A stretch of DNA of 64,000 bases from Peribacillus frigoritolerans_B (GTDB taxonomy: Bacteria; Bacillota; Bacilli; Bacillales; DSM-1321). Position numbers and translations under genes: made by a program. The notes below the pieces were generated by a model. The model was not told the DNA's origin and made no database searches. It worked only from the letters and a program-made list of their open reading frames with translations. The DNA is taken from positions 124,001 through 188,000 of the forward strand of contig NZ_JBIWES010000010.1 of assembly GCF_044762665.1 (NCBI RefSeq), written 5' to 3'. Shown in pieces: positions 51,956 through 60,155 of this stretch (positions are counted from its first letter, which is position 1; every line of letters begins with the position of its first letter).

Positions 51956-52311
51956 ATGTTCGGGGAAGATCCTAAGTGCGTCAAATGAGGTAAAGAAATT
52001 AAGGGGGACGAAGTCGTTCTTGTGAAAATGCGTTATCCGAAGCGGAAAGGGATAACTGAAATAAAAGCATATATGAAGGAAGTTTCACTTGTGAAGCTTG
52101 TTTTTACGAAAATTTGATTTTAATTTTTTTTGATGCGGAACTGAAGAAAATGCAGCTAAGCCACCAGTACCTTTTCCCAGTGAAGATATATAAGGCTATG
52201 TGTGAAAAAGGATTATCCTTAATGGAGCTGCAAGATACCTTTTGGGGAGCTAAGTATGGTAAGGTCAAGGATCAATTTGGCATTCACTGGGACTTGAATT
52301 TCACAAAATGA
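51956..52311 (+). pseudogene. Disrupted small Cys-rich (zinc-ribbon-like) protein
   Basis: ATG 51956 follows TTGGAGG. The frame reads MFGEDPKCVK, then TGA at 51986-51988, then GKEIKGDEVVLVKMRYPKRK. The TGA stands exactly where the second cysteine of a CxxC would be. After KAYMKEV the frame must shift by one base (near 52080) to read FTCEACFYEN, a second CxxC, and then runs in frame through to 52311 (KKMQLSHQYLFPVKIYKAMC ... FGIHWDLNFTK). Two lesions make it a probable pseudogene. The last 65 residues (from TTG 52114) are open and could be a separate small gene. Confidence 0.6.
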
Positions 52312-52384
52312 ATGTAAAGATGGCCGAAAATACGCCTTGTATCCCCAGCCATTTTTAATAGGAATTCATTCGCTGAACACTCCA

Positions 52385-53155
52385 TCAAAAAATATGAAAA
52401 TAATTAAGGACATTTTTTCCAATCAATAAAATCGTGACGCAAATGAATAATATACGGACATAGGAAGCACCTTTCTTAATTGCGAAGTTCGTTCCTACCA
52501 ATGCTCCCGCGACCATTGCAAGTCCCATCGGGATTCCATAGGCAAAATTGACGGTCCCCATAGATAAAAAAATGATAAGTGCGGCAATATTGCTTCCAAA
52601 ATTCAATATTCTTGCATTCCCGGCAGCCTGGACAAAATCAAACCCAATGATCAAAAATGAAAATAATAAAAAGGAGCCTGTGCCTGGCCCAAGAAAACCA
52701 TCATAAAAACCAATCGCAAATATTATGACAATCAAAAGAATCATTTTCTTCCTTGTCAGCCCTTTATACTTTGCATCTTTACCCCAATCCTTTTTTACCA
52801 ACGTATAAATCGCGACAATGACCAGCAAGATCAAAATGAGGGGCTTCAGTACCTCTGCGGAAACGAAATGTACAACGTATGCTCCTAACGCCGCTCCAAT
52901 CACGGTAATCGGAAACAGCTTGATGACGAATTTGAAATCCACTTTTCCAGCCCGAATGAATGAAATCGTACTCGTTAAAGATCCCATTGTACCTGCCAGC
53001 TTGTTAGTGGCAAGTGCCGCTGAAGGCGAAATCCCCGTGAACAATAAAGCCGGAATCGAAATTAAACCGCCGCCGCCTACAACGGAATCGATGAATGCGG
53101 CAATAAAACCCGCAAGTACTAAAAATAGCAAAGTATAAAGATTGATATCCTCCAT
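52385..53155 (-). CDS. TSUP family transporter (TauE/SafE)
   Basis: A 256-residue membrane protein with about eight hydrophobic segments in two related halves, each with the family glycine-rich pattern: FIAAFIDSVVGGGGLISIPA near residue 15 and IGFYDGFLGPGTGSFLLFSF near 150. TSUP proteins move sulfite, sulfonates or other small anions; the substrate here is unknown. ATG 53155 (MEDINLYTLLF) follows AAGGGG. It probably shares a transcript with the DUF523 gene 43 bases upstream. Confidence 0.9.
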   Translation of the reverse strand: MEDINLYTLLFLVLAGFIAAFIDSVVGGGGLISIPALLFTGISPSAALATNKLAGTMGSLTSTISFIRAGKVDFKFVIKLFPITVIGAALGAYVVHFVSAEVLKPLILILLVIVAIYTLVKKDWGKDAKYKGLTRKKMILLIVIIFAIGFYDGFLGPGTGSFLLFSFLIIGFDFVQAAGNARILNFGSNIAALIIFLSMGTVNFAYGIPMGLAMVAGALVGTNFAIKKGASYVRILFICVTILLIGKNVLNYFHIF

Positions 53156-53197
53156 GTATTCCCCTTCTTTCAAAAACACTATCTAAAATGCCATTAC

Positions 53198-53662
53198 TCA
53201 TTTTTCATCCAGATAATCGAATAACCTTTCTTCTGAAATGACCGTGAATCCATGTCGCCTAAGCAAAGCCGCGGTCACTCCATTCCCGACCTTCTTCTCC
53301 CCCTTGAATTCCCCATTATAAATCGTGGCACTCCCACAGGATGGACTATTTTCTTTTAAAACGACTAACGTCGCCCCTACTTCCTGGGCTTTCAATAACG
53401 TAAGATTCGCTCCCTTTATGTACAATTCCGTTACATCCCTGCCCGACTTTTCGATGATCTTCGCTTTTCCATCAAGGACATCCCCACCTTCACCGCCAAC
53501 TATCTCAGCAGGTTCCCTCGGTGTCGAAAAACCCCCAAGCAACTCAGGACAAACCGCTATAGCCTTTTTCTCCCTCATCAAATCCATAATTCCATCATTC
53601 AAGCTGTGTGTACCATTGTATCTTACCTCAAGACCCGCTAAACAAGAACTCACCAAAATCAT
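53198..53662 (-). CDS. DUF523 family protein
   Basis: A 154-residue protein with the DUF523 signatures MILVSSCLAGLEVRYNGTHS, VCPELLGGFSTPREPAEIVG and LKENSPSCGSATIYNGEF; the conserved cysteines suggest a metal or cluster site. In other bacteria DUF523 is linked to 2-thiouracil desulfidase-type activity, which I only recall. ATG 53662 is chosen over 53680 from the family start. Confidence 0.88.
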   Translation of the reverse strand: MILVSSCLAGLEVRYNGTHSLNDGIMDLMREKKAIAVCPELLGGFSTPREPAEIVGGEGGDVLDGKAKIIEKSGRDVTELYIKGANLTLLKAQEVGATLVVLKENSPSCGSATIYNGEFKGEKKVGNGVTAALLRRHGFTVISEERLFDYLDEK

Positions 53663-53789
53663 CAAATCACCCCGCCTCATGCGCTTTACACCATTTTACC
53701 ACTCTTTTAGTGACAATCATTTCGGAGATTGAATATTCACCAGGGTTTTTGCGCTGATATAATGCCGGTGGGATTATGGATTTGTGTGG

Positions 53790-53848
53790 GTCGAATTATT
53801 TTCACACAGGCTGAATTTTCCGCGCATCTGCCGAATTCTGCAAAACAA
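53790..53848 (+). repeat. 20-bp phased repeat (3 units)
   Basis: GYYGAATT recurs at 53790, 53810 and 53830, exactly 20 bases apart, with otherwise differing spacers. The layout resembles the 21-bp arrays but with another core. It lies between DUF523 and ytmB. Confidence 0.6.
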
Positions 53849-53851
53849 TAA

Positions 53852-53892
53852 AAAAGCGCTTGCAGCGAAGGCGATTCCCGGCAAGCGCTTGT
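53852..53892 (-). terminator. Terminator of ytmB
   Basis: AAGCGCTTGC pairs with GCAAGCGCTT around a 16-base loop, with a T run on the minus strand. Confidence 0.8.
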
Positions 53893-53896
53893 CTAT

Positions 53897-54139
53897 TTAG
53901 TTGGTTGAATTCAGTGATAGCAGTTGGTACGTTATGATGGTCTTTTCACTGGTCCATTCAATTTTTTGGATAACGGCTGTTCCGCTTGAATCAGATTGAA
54001 TCGTTTTGCGGACATCGATTGGAATATCGATTGGGTATAACCTGTAACCAGCTTTCGACAGCCGGAAAATGTTTTCTTCTTCACGGGTTTCGTTCCCTTT
54101 TGTAACGATCATGGTATTTAGCTCCATAGGCATGCCCAT
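53897..54139 (-). CDS. ytmB: DUF2584 family protein YtmB
   Basis: An 80-residue protein beginning MGMPMELNTMIVTKGNETRE with the family block GYRLYPIDIPIDVRKT. It is all-beta in appearance and of unknown function. It corresponds in place and sequence to B. subtilis ytmB, next to ytmA. The ATG follows GAGGAGGAG. Confidence 0.88.
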   Translation of the reverse strand: MGMPMELNTMIVTKGNETREEENIFRLSKAGYRLYPIDIPIDVRKTIQSDSSGTAVIQKIEWTSEKTIITYQLLSLNSTN

Positions 54140-54189
54140 GTGTATCTCCTCCTCTTGCCAATATACTTAGTATATACTTCATTCTATCA

Positions 54190-54978
54190 TTATTCGGTTT
54201 TACTTTTCATCCAAGATGTTAAATCTTCGACTACTTTTCTGTTCACGGCAGGTGGGAAATAATGCGTGAATTGAGGGAAATACCAGCTTTCGACCTCTTT
54301 GTCATGCATTTTCAACCTTTTTTCCAACCGATATGCATGTTCTATGGCGACATTGTCATCTTTTTCACCATGTATGATCAGGACGGGCACATTCAAATCT
54401 TCAATCGCAAACAACGGTGTACGGTATTCATATTGATCAGGGCATTTTTTAGGTGTACCGCCGATGACCCGCTTCATCATCCGACGCATATCCACCCGTT
54501 CGACATATGTTAAGAACATATCCGACACACCTCCCCATGTGACGATCGACGCTGCATTCCTACAGGATATCCCAGTCCAAAGGGCCATGATGCCGCCACG
54601 GGAAAATCCGAGGATATGAATGTGATCCTTGTTCACTTGGGGGTGCTGTTCAAGAAGATTGAATCCTGATATCGCATCGAATCGATCTTCGCCGCCAAAA
54701 TCCTCATCTCCCTCCCCGCCTTGATTTCCACGGTAAAAAGGGGCAAAAACGATGAAACCTTCTACAGCATACTGCACGATCCTTGCGGGCCTCACCTTGC
54801 CGACATTTTTAATCCCGCCGCGTAAATATAAGAAGGCATCATGTATTTCGCCATCAACCGGTTCAGCCAGCAACCCCTTTACCTTCAGACCTTGTGATAT
54901 GTACGTAACTGAATAAAGATGGATTCGTGGATGCGGTGATGGAAACCGCTGCTTTGAAATAATCGTTCCGTTCTCCAA
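54190..54978 (-). CDS. ytmA: Alpha/beta hydrolase YtmA
   Basis: A 262-residue prolyl-oligopeptidase-like serine hydrolase: the nucleophile in HILGFSRGGIMALWTG, the acid in LIIHGEKDDNVAIEHA and the histidine in FPQFTHYFPPAVNRK. A TTG at 54978 lies 6 bases after AAAGGAGAG and gives a length like YtmA; the frame to 55047 has no support. The substrate is unknown. Confidence 0.85.
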   Translation of the reverse strand: MENGTIISKQRFPSPHPRIHLYSVTYISQGLKVKGLLAEPVDGEIHDAFLYLRGGIKNVGKVRPARIVQYAVEGFIVFAPFYRGNQGGEGDEDFGGEDRFDAISGFNLLEQHPQVNKDHIHILGFSRGGIMALWTGISCRNAASIVTWGGVSDMFLTYVERVDMRRMMKRVIGGTPKKCPDQYEYRTPLFAIEDLNVPVLIIHGEKDDNVAIEHAYRLEKRLKMHDKEVESWYFPQFTHYFPPAVNRKVVEDLTSWMKSKTE

Positions 54979-55111
54979 TTTCCACTCTCCTTTCTTTATT
55001 CTTATTGTAAAACATCCGCTTGTTTTTATCCCCTCAGAGGCATTCACATTTTTTTCTTCCGTTCATACGATAATGAAGGCAAAATACCCATATATCAAGG
55101 AGGAAGGAATT

Positions 55112-56113
55112 TTGAAAAAATGGTGTAAAGCAGGTGTCGTATTTTTACTTCTGTGCATGTTGGTAATCCCGCTTGACGCATGCGGCAAAAAAGAACAGGA
55201 AACAACGAAGGTCAGGATTGCCGAAGTAACCCGCTCCCTTTTCTATACACCGCAATATGTAGCGATCGAAAAAGGTTTTTTTAAAGATGAGGGTCTCAGC
55301 ATTGATTTGAAAACGACGGCAGGCGGCGACAAGACGATGACCACGCTTCTGTCCGATGGGGCGGATATTGCTCTCGTTGGCTCCGAAACATCGATTTACG
55401 TCCAGGCACAAGGTTCGAACGACCCCGTCATCAACTTCGCTCAATTAACACAGACGGATGGAACGTTTCTTGTTTCACGTGAAAAAATTGACAACTTCAA
55501 TTGGAATATGCTGAAAAACTCTACATTCCTAGGCCAGCGAAAAGGCGGGATGCCGCAAATGGCCGGCGAGTTCGTATTGAAAAAACATAACATAGACCCG
55601 AAAAAAGATTTGAACCTCATCCAGAACATTGATTTTGCGAATGTCGCAACTGCCTTCGCTTCCGGAACCGGCGATTTCGTTCAACTGTTCGAACCAACGG
55701 CCAGTGTATTTGAAAAAGAAGGAAAAGGCTATATCGTCGCTTCTTTCGGCACCGAGTCCGGGCATCTTCCATATACAGTTTATATGGCTAAGGAAAGCTA
55801 TTTGAAAGAAGACAAGGAGACTGTCGAAAAATTCACGAGAGCATTGAAGAAAGCACAAGATTGGGTTCAGGAAAACGATGCTGCCGAAATCGCCAAAGTC
55901 ATTCAGCCGTATTTTGAAGATACCAATATCGAGACGATGGAAACAGTTATCAACCGCTACAAAGAACAAGGATCCTTTGCAACCGACCCCATTCTTGATG
56001 AAGAAGAATGGAACAATCTGCAAAACATCATGGATGAAGCAGGCGAGCTTCCTTCACGTATAAGCCATGAAGTGCTGGTCAATACCGACTTTGCTGAAGA
56101 AGTCACAAAATAA
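55112..56113 (+). CDS. ytlA: ABC transporter substrate-binding lipoprotein YtlA
   Basis: A 333-residue NMT1/ThiY/SsuA-like binding protein. The signal peptide ends in a lipobox-like LDAC (VFLLLCMLVIPLDAC), and the mature part opens with VRIAEVTRSLFYTPQYVAIE then KGFFKDEGLSIDLKTTAGGD. The ligand may be a sulfonate, a thiamine precursor or another aromatic nitrogen compound; this cannot be fixed. TTG 55112 follows AAGGAGG at 8 bases and gives the length of YtlA; ATG 55073 lacks a site. First gene of ytlACD. Confidence 0.86.
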   Translation: MKKWCKAGVVFLLLCMLVIPLDACGKKEQETTKVRIAEVTRSLFYTPQYVAIEKGFFKDEGLSIDLKTTAGGDKTMTTLLSDGADIALVGSETSIYVQAQGSNDPVINFAQLTQTDGTFLVSREKIDNFNWNMLKNSTFLGQRKGGMPQMAGEFVLKKHNIDPKKDLNLIQNIDFANVATAFASGTGDFVQLFEPTASVFEKEGKGYIVASFGTESGHLPYTVYMAKESYLKEDKETVEKFTRALKKAQDWVQENDAAEIAKVIQPYFEDTNIETMETVINRYKEQGSFATDPILDEEEWNNLQNIMDEAGELPSRISHEVLVNTDFAEEVTK

Positions 56114-56140
56114 CATAGCAAAAGGTAAGGAGGATGTCCG

Positions 56141-56911
56141 ATGAGCTTTTTAAAAATCCAAGACATTCACCATACTTATTTTTCAAATCAGACGGCAGCG
56201 ACCGCACTAGCGGACATTTCCCTCGACATTGAAAAAGGTGAATTCGTCTCTTTTCTAGGTCCGAGCGGCTGCGGAAAAACCACCCTGCTTTCCATCATCG
56301 CCGGGCTATTTCCGCCCACTTCAGGAAAGATCCTGCTCGAAAACAAACCGCTGAAGGCCAACAGTGACCTTTCAATCGGCTATATGCTGCAGCAGGATTA
56401 TCTATTTCCATGGAAGACGATAGAAGAAAATATATTATTAGGATTGAAACTGATTAAAAAAGATGAAGGACTTGAGAGAATAAAAACGCTGAAGCTTTTA
56501 AGCGACGTTGGATTGGGAGACACCGGAAAATTGTATCCGCGCGAACTATCGGGAGGAATGAGGCAAAGGGCTGCACTGGCACGGACACTGGCGGTCGACC
56601 CAAAAATCCTTTTGCTTGATGAACCGTTTTCGGCTCTTGATTACCAAACGAAGTTGAAGCTGGAAGACCTTGTTTTTGAAACACTGAAATCCTTCGGAAA
56701 GACAGCCGTGCTCGTCACCCATGATATCGGTGAAGCCATTGCAATGAGTGACCGCATCTTTCTGTTTTCCGCGAACCCGGGAAGCGTGTACAAAACCTTC
56801 AAGGTGCCCGATGAATTGCGTGAACTCACGCCTTTCCATGCACGCAACCATCCGCAGTATCCGATGCTATTCCAAACGATCTGGAAGGAGCTTGAGAGCC
56901 TTGAATATTGA
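56141..56911 (+). CDS. ytlC: ABC transporter ATP-binding protein YtlC
   Basis: A 256-residue ATPase of the nitrate/sulfonate/taurine group. Walker A: LGPSGCGKTTLLSII. Signature: RELSGGMRQRAALARTL. Walker B: KILLLDEPFSALD. H-loop: LVTHDIGEA. The ATG follows AAGGAGG. It overlaps the start of the permease gene and lies 27 bases after ytlA. Confidence 0.95.
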   Translation: MSFLKIQDIHHTYFSNQTAATALADISLDIEKGEFVSFLGPSGCGKTTLLSIIAGLFPPTSGKILLENKPLKANSDLSIGYMLQQDYLFPWKTIEENILLGLKLIKKDEGLERIKTLKLLSDVGLGDTGKLYPRELSGGMRQRAALARTLAVDPKILLLDEPFSALDYQTKLKLEDLVFETLKSFGKTAVLVTHDIGEAIAMSDRIFLFSANPGSVYKTFKVPDELRELTPFHARNHPQYPMLFQTIWKELESLEY

Positions 56912-57692
56912 ACAGCTTCATAACCAATATAAAACCTCATTAAAAAAAGAAAACAGGCTCATTCGCTTTTATCAGATCCTGATTTTCATCATTTTTTTCG
57001 GCAGTTGGGAACTTTTATCCAGGAAGGAACTGATCGATCCGCTCATCTTCAGCTCACCAACTAAAGTGTGGCATCTTTTCATACAGAAATTGGGTGATGG
57101 AACCCTGCTATCCCATTCCGGAGTGACCCTATTCGAGACCGTTCTCGGCTTTATCATAGGGACACTGCTTGGAACGATCCTGGCATCCCTGCTTTGGTGG
57201 TCGCCCAGACTATCCAAAACACTTGACCCCTATCTCGTCATTTTAAATGCCATGCCGAAAGTGGCGCTCGGCCCCATCATCATCGTGGCATTCGGCCCTG
57301 GCTTCCCATCCATCATCTCGATGGGGGCGATCATTTCCATCATCATCACCACCATCGTCGTCTACACCGCATTTCGTGAAGTGGACCCGAACTACCTGAA
57401 AGTACTCCAAACTTTTGGCGCAACAAAAACACAAGCTTTTCGGGAAGCCATATTACCCTCATCCTTCCCAACGATCATCTCGACATTGAAAGTGAATGTC
57501 GGCCTCTCCTGGGTCGGCGTCATCGTCGGGGAATTCCTAGTTTCGGCCAAAGGGCTCGGCTACCTAATCATCTACGGCTTTCAAGTCTTCAACTTCACCC
57601 TCGTAATGCTTGCCTTGATGATCATTGCCGTCTTTGCCACAATCATGTATCAACTAGTCGAACTGCTCGAGCGAAAATTAATCAAAGACTAA
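56901..57692 (+). CDS. ytlD: ABC transporter permease YtlD
   Basis: A 263-residue BPD-type permease with about six membrane segments (FYQILIFIIFFGSWELL first) and the coupling EAA-type loop LQTFGATKTQAFREAILPSS. TTG 56901 overlaps the ytlC stop by 11 bases and follows AAGGAGC. Frames starting further upstream are shadows of ytlC. Confidence 0.9.
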   Translation: MNIEQLHNQYKTSLKKENRLIRFYQILIFIIFFGSWELLSRKELIDPLIFSSPTKVWHLFIQKLGDGTLLSHSGVTLFETVLGFIIGTLLGTILASLLWWSPRLSKTLDPYLVILNAMPKVALGPIIIVAFGPGFPSIISMGAIISIIITTIVVYTAFREVDPNYLKVLQTFGATKTQAFREAILPSSFPTIISTLKVNVGLSWVGVIVGEFLVSAKGLGYLIIYGFQVFNFTLVMLALMIIAVFATIMYQLVELLERKLIKD

Positions 57693-57748
57693 CCAAACTG
57701 CCGATAACCCTCGGCAGTTTTTCACTCATGCAAAGCTAAAACAAGATT

Positions 57749-57880
57749 TCAGTTGAATTCCGGCAGTTTACTCGTGAGTTTCCGCCATTTACTCGTGAAT
57801 TCCGCCGGTTTACTCGTGAATTCCTGCCATTTACTCGTGAATTCCGCCGGTTTACTCGTGAGTTTCCGCCATTCACTCGT
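57749..57880 (+). repeat. 21-bp phased tandem repeat, array 3 (6 units plus a degenerate one)
   Basis: ACTCGT starts at 57770, 57791, 57812, 57833, 57854 and 57875, exactly 21 bases apart; the full unit is close to TTTACTCGTGAATTCCGCCG. A degenerate unit (TGAATTCC) sits one period earlier at 57754. The last unit supplies the stop codon of ytkD on the minus strand. Confidence 0.93.
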
Positions 57881-58343
57881 TTCTTTGCAAAATGCCATCA
57901 TCCAGTCTCGATAAGCTCAACGGTACAATCTCATCTTTCATGATGAAGCTAAACTCCTCACCGAGTACATCCGGCAATGATTCCATAAAGATCGGGCCTT
58001 CCGTTTCCAGGTAATTCTCTTTCTTCTCTACTTCACGTAATTCGGCATAGTATATTGATTTAACGAATGGCTTCATTGGATCATGTACTTTATATTGTCC
58101 CAAAAATTGCAGTTGGCCCACTAAGCCTCCTGTTTCTTCATAAACTTCCCGTATGGCCGTTTCTTCAATCGATTCCCCTGCTTCCCGTTTACCACCAGGG
58201 AATTCCAATCCCCGTTCTCTGTGTTTGGTCAATACCCACCTGCCCTTATATCGGCTAAGCACAAAAACATGCCAAGGCTCTCCAAAGACAGGATTCTCGG
58301 AGAATTCGACCTTATATCCGTTCTTATCAAGAAATCGTTTCAT
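57873..58343 (-). CDS. ytkD: NUDIX hydrolase YtkD (8-oxo-dGTP-type diphosphatase)
   Basis: A 156-residue NUDIX protein with the full box GGKREAGESIEETAIREVYE then ETGGL. It resembles B. subtilis YtkD, which hydrolyses oxidised nucleotides, along its length, including the GQYKVHDPMKPFVKSIYYAEL and EFSFIMKDEIVPLSLSRL blocks. The last codons, ...NE-stop, fall inside the 21-bp array, so the C terminus has probably been altered by a few residues. Start ATG 58343 follows GAAGGGG. Confidence 0.87.
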   Translation of the reverse strand: MKRFLDKNGYKVEFSENPVFGEPWHVFVLSRYKGRWVLTKHRERGLEFPGGKREAGESIEETAIREVYEETGGLVGQLQFLGQYKVHDPMKPFVKSIYYAELREVEKKENYLETEGPIFMESLPDVLGEEFSFIMKDEIVPLSLSRLDDGILQRNE

Positions 58344-58457
58344 TTTTCCCCTTCTCTCCGTATAAGAAATGGTGCTATGCCCCTTGTTTCATTATATGGG
58401 TAAAAAAAACCACTATCCAGCGAGAATCTGCATCACATCAAAAAAAACGATGGACCC

Positions 58458-58808
58458 TCAATATTCGAGGCCATCGTCTGTTGGTTTTGCCTGCAGTATC
58501 CCCATGCTTTCTATATGCCGTCTTCCTTCTTCAGTACCCAGGGCGTAAATCATCTCGTAAATTTTTTGGAGAGTGATATCCTGTTTATCATTTTCACGGT
58601 CAAAATGATATTGAAGGTATGGGACATGTGCCCGGTAAAAATTGTCTTCCCCTACTGAATAATTATAATCAAATAATTCACGTAATTTAATGATTTCATT
58701 ATCTGTCGCCTCGATTTCAAAATTCCATGGAGAACTTTCCCTATCTTGTGTGATCTGCCCATTCGGAAGCCAAATGTAATATTTTTTCCTGTTTTCAGAC
58801 ACATTCAT
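58458..58808 (-). CDS. Conserved hypothetical protein, 116 residues
   Basis: A soluble acidic protein (KKYYIWLPNGQITQDRESSP near the start, then HVPYLQYHFDRENDKQDITL). I do not recognise a domain. AAAGGGTGG lies very close to ATG 58808, and GTG 58802 is better spaced. It sits between ytkD and the dps region. Confidence 0.65.
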   Translation of the reverse strand: MNVSENRKKYYIWLPNGQITQDRESSPWNFEIEATDNEIIKLRELFDYNYSVGEDNFYRAHVPYLQYHFDRENDKQDITLQKIYEMIYALGTEEGRRHIESMGILQAKPTDDGLEY

Positions 58809-59044
58809 CCACCCTTTCCATATATCCTACGCTTATTTTTCACGTATTTCCCCACTTCATACAATGGAAAATTTTGTTTAAAGAAGAACAAAGATGTTAA
58901 ATAATAGATTAAAGTATCTTTCAAAGGGTAAAACATATAATAAGCCCAAGCATCCCTTAAGATTTTTATATGCACCCAGAGGTTTTTTTGATAACCTAAA
59001 TATAAAGAGATAAACGGATTTCTAATAAATGTGAGGTGAAAGTT

Positions 59045-59302
59045 TTGAAGTTAATTGAAGAATTATACAATATGTACCGTGATAAGATGACTGGTGATGA
59101 AGAAGATATTGATATGCTTACTTTTGCGGTTCTGGAACAGCTTGACCGCAAGGAAATTTTCGAATTGCTTCAAGAGATGGATGATCAAGAACTAACCAAT
59201 TTAATGGGCCTTTACATTATTGAAACGTTAAAAGGGAAGTTCGCTCAAAATAGTATGAGCGACACGAAGCCTACACATTTTCCGCCTAGGAATATTCATT
59301 AA
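59045..59302 (+). CDS. DUF6154-like small helical protein
   Basis: 85 residues, starting MKLIEELYNMYRDKMTGDEE and containing LTFAVLEQLDRKEIFELLQE; all-helical and acidic. The family (DUF6154) is known from bacilli without a function. TTG 59045 follows GAGGTGAAAG at a usual distance; GTG 59036 overlaps that site. Confidence 0.72.
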   Translation: MKLIEELYNMYRDKMTGDEEDIDMLTFAVLEQLDRKEIFELLQEMDDQELTNLMGLYIIETLKGKFAQNSMSDTKPTHFPPRNIH

Positions 59303-59363
59303 ATACATACCATGTCAGGTGTCCCTCTTTTGATGGATGCCTTTTTTATTGTTTTAAACCAAA

Positions 59364-59392
59364 AAAAGCCCTACCAAAGTAGAGCTTTTCCT
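59364..59392 (-). terminator. Terminator of dps
   Basis: AAAAGCTCTAC pairs with GTAGGGCTTTT (one mismatch), followed by TTTGG on the minus strand. Confidence 0.75.
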
Positions 59393-59397
59393 AAATC

Positions 59398-59838
59398 TTA
59401 ATGTCCTAAATACGCACGCAGCATCCAAGCATGTTTGTTTAAACTTTTCTTCATGCCTGTCAGCATATCAGCCGTAACCGGATCTTCTTCTTCGGCAACT
59501 TCGATGATTTCCAGGAACTCTTCGGAAAGCTTCTCAAAATCACTGATGACGCTTTGAACCATATCTTCTGTATTTTCATTACCTGTCGCTTCTTCGATCG
59601 TCGTTAATTCCATGTACTCTTTAAGGGTAGCAACCGGCTTTTCTCCAATGGCCAGTAGTCTTTCAGCCAATTCGTCATAGTTGGATGTCACTTCTTTATA
59701 TAACTCTTCCAATTTTTGGTGAAGCTCAAAGAAGTGCGGTCCATTCACGAACCAGTGGTAATTATGAATTTTCGTATAAAGAACACTGAAGTTTGCAATT
59801 TCCTTATTCACTAAAGTTCCTAATTTTTTCTGAGCCAT
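59398..59838 (-). CDS. dps: Dps/MrgA-family DNA-protecting ferritin-like protein
   Basis: 146 residues, a miniferritin that stores iron with peroxide and coats DNA under stress. The ferroxidase residues are in KIHNYHWFVNGPHFFELHQK and LEELYKEVTSNYDELAERLL (His, Asp/Glu pattern shared between subunits). The ATG follows CGGAGG. The place corresponds to dps of B. subtilis, a general stress gene. Confidence 0.93.
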   Translation of the reverse strand: MAQKKLGTLVNKEIANFSVLYTKIHNYHWFVNGPHFFELHQKLEELYKEVTSNYDELAERLLAIGEKPVATLKEYMELTTIEEATGNENTEDMVQSVISDFEKLSEEFLEIIEVAEEEDPVTADMLTGMKKSLNKHAWMLRAYLGH

Positions 59839-59962
59839 AAATATCTACCTCCGTAAGTTGGTTATACTTTTATAATTCCCTCTATTCGAAAATTGAAACA
59901 TTAACTGACTGGGTTCTTATGCTAAAATGAATCTAAATTGTGAACGTTAGGAGCTGTAAAGT

Positions 59963-60118
59963 ATGATTACGGTTTTAGTTATCTCCATTATTGTGATTCT
60001 GATTGTATTGGCATTATCGGTCTTAACAATCGGAAAAGGTTACAGCTACAAGCATACAGTGGATCCTGTCGATCCTTTGCCTGAGGATGAGGGGAAAAAA
60101 GAAGAACCTGAAAAATGA
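59963..60118 (+). CDS. ytzI: Small membrane protein YtzI
   Basis: A 51-residue protein with one N-terminal membrane segment (MITVLVISIIVILIVLALSV) and a charged tail (HTVDPVDPLPEDEGKKEEPE). It matches B. subtilis YtzI in size, GKGYSYKHTVDP block and place beside luxS. AGGAGC precedes the ATG. Confidence 0.78.
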   Translation: MITVLVISIIVILIVLALSVLTIGKGYSYKHTVDPVDPLPEDEGKKEEPEK

Positions 60119-60155
60119 AAAAAGTTCCTGTCGCAAATGGACAGGAACTTTTTTA
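60119..60155. terminator. Bidirectional terminator between ytzI and luxS
   Basis: AAAAGTTCCTGTC pairs with GACAGGAACTTTT around GCAAATG. Confidence 0.9.

Noticed and set aside
51986..51988. Selenocysteine codon in a CxxU motif
   Set aside because: No SECIS-like hairpin was evident, and a frameshift further on also breaks the gene, so ordinary gene decay explains it better.
57749..57880. CRISPR array
   Set aside because: The period is 21 bp with 7-9 bp between cores, spacers are similar within the locus, and no cas genes are present.
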